The position numbers and the translations under genes were made by a program. A DNA stretch of 64,000 bases from Ferrimonas marina (lineage in GTDB: Bacteria; Pseudomonadota; Gammaproteobacteria; Enterobacterales; Shewanellaceae), in contig NZ_FQXG01000008.1 of the NCBI RefSeq assembly GCF_900129905.1, positions 136,152 through 200,151 on the forward strand. The letters are read 5' to 3'. The notes under the pieces were generated by a model. It had not been told where the DNA came from. It did not search any database and saw only the letters and a list, made by a program, of their open reading frames with translations. Shown here in pieces: positions 60,577 to 64,000 of the stretch (the stretch's first letter is position 1; every line of letters begins with the position of its first letter).

Positions 60577-61005
60577 TCAGGTGTTGTGGTCGCACTTGTC
60601 GTTGGTGCAGTGGCCGTACAGGTAGAGGCTGTGGTTGGTCAGCTTGATGTTGTGCTTGAGCGCAATCTCCTGCTGACGGGCCTCGATCACCTCGTCACTG
60701 AACTCGATCACCTTGCCGCAATCGAGGCAAACCAGGTGGTCGTGGTGGTGCTGGCTGGCCAGCTCAAACACCGCCTTGCCGCTTTCGAAGTGGTGACGAG
60801 AGACAATACCGGCATCATCAAACTGGTTGAGAACCCGGTATACGGTGGCCAGGCCAATCTCCTCTCCTGACTCCAGCAGCAGCTTGTACAGCTCTTCTGC
60901 GCTGATGTGTTGGTTCTGAGGGTTCTGCAGCAGTTCCAAGATCTTCACCCGCGGTAGGGTAACCTTCAAACCCGCTTTCTTTAATGCCTGGTTCTCGTCT
61001 GTCAT
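60577..61005 (-). CDS. fur: Ferric uptake regulator Fur
   Basis: 142 residues. The DNA-binding domain reads KKAGLKVTLPRVKILELLQ and SAEELYKLLLESGEEIGLATVYRVLNQFDDAGIV. The dimerisation domain carries the metal-site residues HHFESGKAVFELASQHHHDHLVCLDCGKVIEF and a terminal CTNDKCDH cysteine pair. It represses iron-uptake genes, such as feoAB (Fur box at 54156), when loaded with Fe(II). The ATG at 61003-61005 gives the standard N-terminus MTDENQALKKAG; longer readings extend into the promoter. Confidence 0.97.
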   Translation of the reverse strand: MTDENQALKKAGLKVTLPRVKILELLQNPQNQHISAEELYKLLLESGEEIGLATVYRVLNQFDDAGIVSRHHFESGKAVFELASQHHHDHLVCLDCGKVIEFSDEVIEARQQEIALKHNIKLTNHSLYLYGHCTNDKCDHNT

Positions 61006-61549
61006 GTCGTTCTCGTTGTAGTAGGGCATCTCACCCAAGCGATGGCTGAGGCCATTATAGGAATCTTCTGGCAAAGATAAAACCATTAGCTAAGCAGGTA
61101 TCTATTTCAACAAAATATTTTGATATTAAGACCATAGGCACTTAGGTATGCCCGTCAGCGCTCAATCACGCTCACTACCCCCCTTTTTTGGATGACAAGG
61201 CCAAGCCAGAAAGATAGGCCTTTACTCGATATTTGCTTCCAAGTTTGGTTCGCAATTAGGAAACGCAGGTAGATCAGGAACAGGCTGCAGCCATGCCTTT
61301 AGCTGGTCGCGGTGGCTACAGCGGCAAATAGGGACTTCCATGTGAGGGTCTGACTGCCTCAACTAGCCGCAAAGATAAGTTCGCTGACATTTGCTGCAAG
61401 CAACTAAGACATAGCTGGACACCTAGGCCGTCAATCAGCGCGCTTCATTTTGTGCTGAATCCGCTAACCTCGCGACGCTATCGTAGCCCAATTATTGAAC
61501 TGTGAGCCCTGTCACGATTGGCGAGAAAGGCCAACAATACCAATTTAAA
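61006..61549. other. Long gene-free region upstream of the terminal gene block
   Basis: About 540 bases. The first 100 carry the fur promoter and an AT-rich stretch (CAAAATATTTTGATATT near 61115). The rest is of mixed composition with no supported frame, and its base content differs from the neighbouring core genes. It could be the left edge of an inserted element; no flanking direct repeat was found by eye. Confidence 0.5.
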
Positions 61550-61568
61550 TTACTACACAGTGTAGTAA
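61550..61568. promoter_or_regulatory. 19-base palindrome, probable operator
   Basis: TTACTACAC-A-GTGTAGTAA, nine perfectly complementary positions on each side of one central base, 45 bases before the first gene of the terminal block. Its length and place suggest a repressor operator. No second copy was seen in the window. Confidence 0.6.
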
Positions 61569-61612
61569 AGTCGTCGCCCAAACATAACCATTTCCACTTT
61601 TGGGAGCAGACG

Positions 61613-62662
61613 ATGAACAAGACACTTACCGCCCTGGCACTTGCTGGAGTTCTCGCTGGATGCTCCAGCGACAACACCACCCCCAACCCCAACCCACCAC
61701 CGGCAGTTGTGGATTGCTTCGGTATTGAAACCGCCACCGGCGATGGCATGTGTGACGCCACCAATCATGCAGTTGGAGCTCTGGGTGAAGGGTTCAGCGG
61801 CAACGTGTTAGAGCAACGCGGCGGTTTGTTTCTATCTGGCAACGTGATCGCCATTGACGGAGAAGTCGAAGCACATGAACGCTGGGTGATGACGTGGCGA
61901 TCAGATGAAGAAGGGGACGTCCTGGTGATGCCGCTGTCCGCCAAGTTCGATCAGGTCTGGCGCGCCTTTGCCTGTGATGGCTGGAACCGCGATTGCACTG
62001 TTCGCCTCGATGAATTAACCGGAGTGCGAGAGAGCAGAACGGATGCAGCTTTCCCCATGACCCCTGAGCTGGTCGATATGTTCGACGGCCGCCGGATCAA
62101 CCTTAACCTGTTGGTGGATGGCGTTCCCCAGCATTTCGATACCTATAACTTTTTCCGAGAGGTGAAGGATCTTGCCCATGAGGTGGCAGGCCTGGACGGA
62201 GTAGAACGTGGCCTAGAACGCACTCGCGAACAGTTCCGCGCCTGGGGCTATGAAGGCGAAACGCTGGGGAACCTGATCGTCGAAGGTAGCGAGATCAGTG
62301 CTGATACAGATGGCGAGCCAGGAAAAGGAGTGGTCAATGCAGTCTGGGTTTATAACCAACTTGGGGAGCCCATCGAACAACACCAGGAGGGGCAGCTTGG
62401 GACCGTATTCATTGCTGAATTTGAATCTGTGGGTACCGTGCTCCGCTCCGCTGACTTCAGCTGTACCTACTCGGCGCAATGGTTGGGGAATGGGCTTCAA
62501 TGGCTGGACCCGCGCTTCGACAAATGGGAAGAAGTCACCCATGTGCGTTTCGTTCCCAGTAGTGATTGCGCTGCCGGGGCGGTTCACACCTACGATCTGG
62601 ACGACACATTGCGCGCCCACGCTGAGTTCCACTTCACTCTGGAGCAGGAGTTGACCCCGTGA
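61613..62662 (+). CDS. Predicted lipoprotein, unknown function
   Basis: 349 residues with a clear lipoprotein signal (LALAGVLAGCSSD; lipidated cysteine near 17), a Pro/Asn-rich linker NTTPNPNPPP, and a globular domain with several cysteine-containing stretches (VDCFGIE, GMCDATN, ACDGWNRDC, DFSCTYS, SSDCAAG). No known domain is recognised. GGGAG lies 9 bases upstream. It overlaps the next gene by four bases (GTGA). Confidence 0.75.
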   Translation: MNKTLTALALAGVLAGCSSDNTTPNPNPPPAVVDCFGIETATGDGMCDATNHAVGALGEGFSGNVLEQRGGLFLSGNVIAIDGEVEAHERWVMTWRSDEEGDVLVMPLSAKFDQVWRAFACDGWNRDCTVRLDELTGVRESRTDAAFPMTPELVDMFDGRRINLNLLVDGVPQHFDTYNFFREVKDLAHEVAGLDGVERGLERTREQFRAWGYEGETLGNLIVEGSEISADTDGEPGKGVVNAVWVYNQLGEPIEQHQEGQLGTVFIAEFESVGTVLRSADFSCTYSAQWLGNGLQWLDPRFDKWEEVTHVRFVPSSDCAAGAVHTYDLDDTLRAHAEFHFTLEQELTP

Positions 62663-63000
62663 GCACCAACATCACCCTAAGCAACGTTCTGGCGTCCGCC
62701 CTGGAGTTCACCACCGGCACTACCTACTGCGTTAAAGTGACCAGAAGCGACCAGGAGAGCCCCCTCTATCACATCTATTGTGAGCGCCGGGAGCTGGCCC
62801 TGATGTCCTTCTGGATGGGCCTGAAAGGGTGGCGGTTCCGGTCGGTTGTCCACTCGACCAAGAACTTGATCCCCAGTGCCAGGAACTTCGCGAGCAAAGT
62901 TAAGGCGGCGGAGGAGGAGCTGCAGGAGCTGCGCCAGAAGGCTCAGAGACGGAACCAGTGGCCGCATATCACCGACCATCGAGCGGCGACTCGATGTTGA
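62659..63000 (+). CDS. Small protein of unknown function
   Basis: 113 residues from a GTG start overlapping the lipoprotein stop. An ordered N-terminal part (SNVLASALEFTTGTTYCVKVTRSD) is followed by a helical, coiled-coil-like region VKAAEEELQELRQKAQRRN. No signal peptide. AGCAGGAG lies 8 bases before the GTG. No family recognised; its last codons overlap the next gene. Confidence 0.6.
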   Translation: MSTNITLSNVLASALEFTTGTTYCVKVTRSDQESPLYHIYCERRELALMSFWMGLKGWRFRSVVHSTKNLIPSARNFASKVKAAEEELQELRQKAQRRNQWPHITDHRAATRC

Positions 63001-63278
63001 AGAAGATAGCGGCGACGGGCCTGCTGGTGGCCTCTATTGGGGGGCCAGCCGTCCAGCATACACAGGCTGAAACTTGGAATGAGCTGACGAGGAAGGCCGG
63101 AGGTTTTGCCATGGGCAAGTCCGGCGCCCAAGTGGGATCCTTCATCTGCTATCAGAGCGGGTTCGATGAGGGAACCTTGAGCCCTCTTGTTGGTATGTAT
63201 GAGACCTTCGCTTGGGAGCATCACCGGGAGGCTTGTATGTATATGCTGGAGCTATTGGAGGGGCTAGATGGTGCTTAA
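62994..63278 (+). CDS. Small secreted protein, unknown function
   Basis: 94 residues beginning MLKKIAATGLLVASIGGPAV, a signal-peptide-like segment, then a mature part ETWNELTRKAGGFAMG with two cysteines (FICYQSG, REACMY) that may form a disulfide. The ATG overlaps the stop of the preceding gene, and the stop overlaps the next gene. No family recognised. Confidence 0.6.
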   Translation: MLKKIAATGLLVASIGGPAVQHTQAETWNELTRKAGGFAMGKSGAQVGSFICYQSGFDEGTLSPLVGMYETFAWEHHREACMYMLELLEGLDGA

Positions 63279-63360
63279 CTTCATGGTTTTACTTTTTGTG
63301 GTGGTGTCAGGCTGCATCCTGCTCGCCGTTCTGGATTTCCTGAACCATAGGGATAGGTGA
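63268..63360 (+). CDS. 30-residue single-pass membrane peptide
   Basis: MVLNFMVLLFVVVSGCILLA followed by VLDFLNHRDR: one hydrophobic helix with a charged C-terminal tail, an arrangement seen in type I toxins, phage holin-like peptides and minor coat proteins. GGAGGGG 3-8 bases before the ATG is the best ribosome site in the block. The start overlaps the preceding stop by 11 bases. It is too short for usual gene finders; no homologue is claimed. Confidence 0.55.
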   Translation: MVLNFMVLLFVVVSGCILLAVLDFLNHRDR

Positions 63361-63440
63361 CAACCACATTCCGCAGCCGGAGCGCCACGGATGGCTTTCA
63401 TGTATGATTCTCGGTTCCAGTAGGACACCAAGATTGCACC

Positions 63441-63770
63441 ATGGCACAGACGCGCGGAAGGCCCATCATCTGGGGTAACACGGAAGGGGCTTATCTCCTT
63501 CGATTGATTAAAGAGCAAGGAGAGCTTGAGACCCAAGAGCTGGCTGCCCTTCTGAACACATCCCCTGAATCAATTCGGCGCTGGCAGAGAGGGCAAGTGG
63601 AAGTCAAAGGGACGGCCCTAAGTACGATCCGGGCCCTGGTCGTTCAAAAGAAAGTTGACTTCAACAACCTCCGAATGCTTGCAGAGTTTAACAAGATGAA
63701 TCCTGACCCGATGCCGCCCGAGAAAGCGATTGCCGAATTGGCGGCACTGAAGAAAAAGCTGCGGGATTAG
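63441..63770 (+). CDS. Small helix-turn-helix protein
   Basis: 109 residues. The segment GELETQELAALLNTSPESIRRWQRGQVEVKG reads like a Cro/CI-type helix-turn-helix (AALLNTSPESIRRWQRG), and the C-terminus is basic and helical. There is no strong ribosome site. It lies 80 bases after the 30-residue gene and could regulate the block, perhaps through the 61550 palindrome, but that link is inference. Confidence 0.65.
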   Translation: MAQTRGRPIIWGNTEGAYLLRLIKEQGELETQELAALLNTSPESIRRWQRGQVEVKGTALSTIRALVVQKKVDFNNLRMLAEFNKMNPDPMPPEKAIAELAALKKKLRD

Positions 63771-64000
63771 CGCTCTCACCAACAAAAAAGCGATGACGTG
63801 GCTCTCTCAGAGAGATTACATGACAGGCTAGAGTTGCTGGTCGTCCAGCTGGTATGTGAGTCATGATCAGACATGGCAATGGCTCTGCGCTGCATTTGTA
63901 TAGGGACTCTGCGGCAGCAACCTTTGATACCTACCAGATAACTCACCATGAGCTTGTGATCCCTTGTGGGGAGCAGCTTCTCCACCTTCATTTTCTTGCA
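63771..64000. other. Window end, no supported gene
   Basis: A minus-strand frame of 71 codons exists but has no ribosome site or recognisable motif. A gene continuing past the right edge cannot be ruled out. Confidence 0.4.

Noticed and set aside
61550-61568. Palindrome as a BlaI/MecI-type operator
   Set aside because: The TACA/TGTA cores are three bases apart rather than two, and no such repressor is in the window, so only an unknown operator is reported.
63776-63991. 71-codon minus-strand frame near the right edge
   Set aside because: No ribosome site, no family motif, and low-complexity translation. It is kept only as possible edge of a gene outside the window.
1-64000. tRNA and rRNA genes, insertion sequences
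   Set aside because: None seen: no clear cloverleaf with TTCGANTC arm, no rRNA segments, and no transposase or terminal inverted repeats. This is by eye and a tRNA scan would be needed to exclude them.

Overview
The window is a chromosomal segment of a GC-rich gammaproteobacterium. Gene content and order point to a metal-reducing relative of Shewanella, most likely Ferrimonas. The evidence is the gene string mtrB-mtrA-mtrC-(omcA-type genes)-mtrF-mtrE-mtrD next to feoAB, the same order as the Shewanella mtr locus, together with Alteromonadales-like housekeeping genes (glnS, fur, dbpA, yegD, ycbL). The genus is an inference from gene order and protein resemblance, not from a search.

Positions 1-33700 hold mostly ordinary chromosomal genes. 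In order they are: an ABC efflux operon (adaptor, ATPase, start of an FtsX-type permease) behind a sigma-54-type promoter; a MOSC protein and a Crp/Fnr regulator; nhaA behind a structured leader; small membrane and SIMPL proteins; a nitroreductase; a MerR regulator and an EamA permease; yqhD facing dkgB; a lipase-like lipoprotein; dbpA; a lone PAS protein; a pentapeptide-repeat protein; creA; a DUF1800/DUF1501 pair; yegD; a two-gene NAD-linked formate dehydrogenase with a fused NuoE-NuoF subunit; an alkylsulfatase-like protein whose metal ligands are lost; an S1/P1-nuclease-like protein; and two metallo-beta-lactamase-fold hydrolases. From 33900 to 34040 a Pho box precedes a short terminator-ended unit with no coding region, which may be a PhoB-controlled small RNA.

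Positions 35100-58000 are the extracellular electron-transfer locus. On the minus strand, mtrDEF is followed by an 11-heme undA-like gene in one apparent operon. A 10-heme omcA and a second 10-heme omcA-type gene follow, each with its own terminator. Last comes mtrC-mtrA-mtrB. On the plus strand are three tetraheme NapC/NirT quinol dehydrogenases, with Fur-box-controlled feoAB between the first and the other two. Together these genes could carry electrons from quinol (NapC/NirT) through periplasmic MtrA/MtrD and the MtrB/MtrE barrels to five surface lipoprotein cytochromes, and then take up the Fe(II) produced. FNR- and CRP-like sites lie upstream of several units.

Positions 58200-61005 carry glnS and the convergent fur gene. 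Between their terminators lie about 600 bases of CTAG-rich repeats: seven degenerate units of 54-65 bases, then a 7-base array repeated 13 times that would form G-quadruplexes on the minus strand. Positions 61006-64000 look different. After a gene-free stretch, a 19-base palindrome precedes four tightly overlapping genes of unknown function (lipoprotein, small protein, small secreted protein, 30-residue membrane peptide) and a small helix-turn-helix protein. This is probably an accessory insertion.
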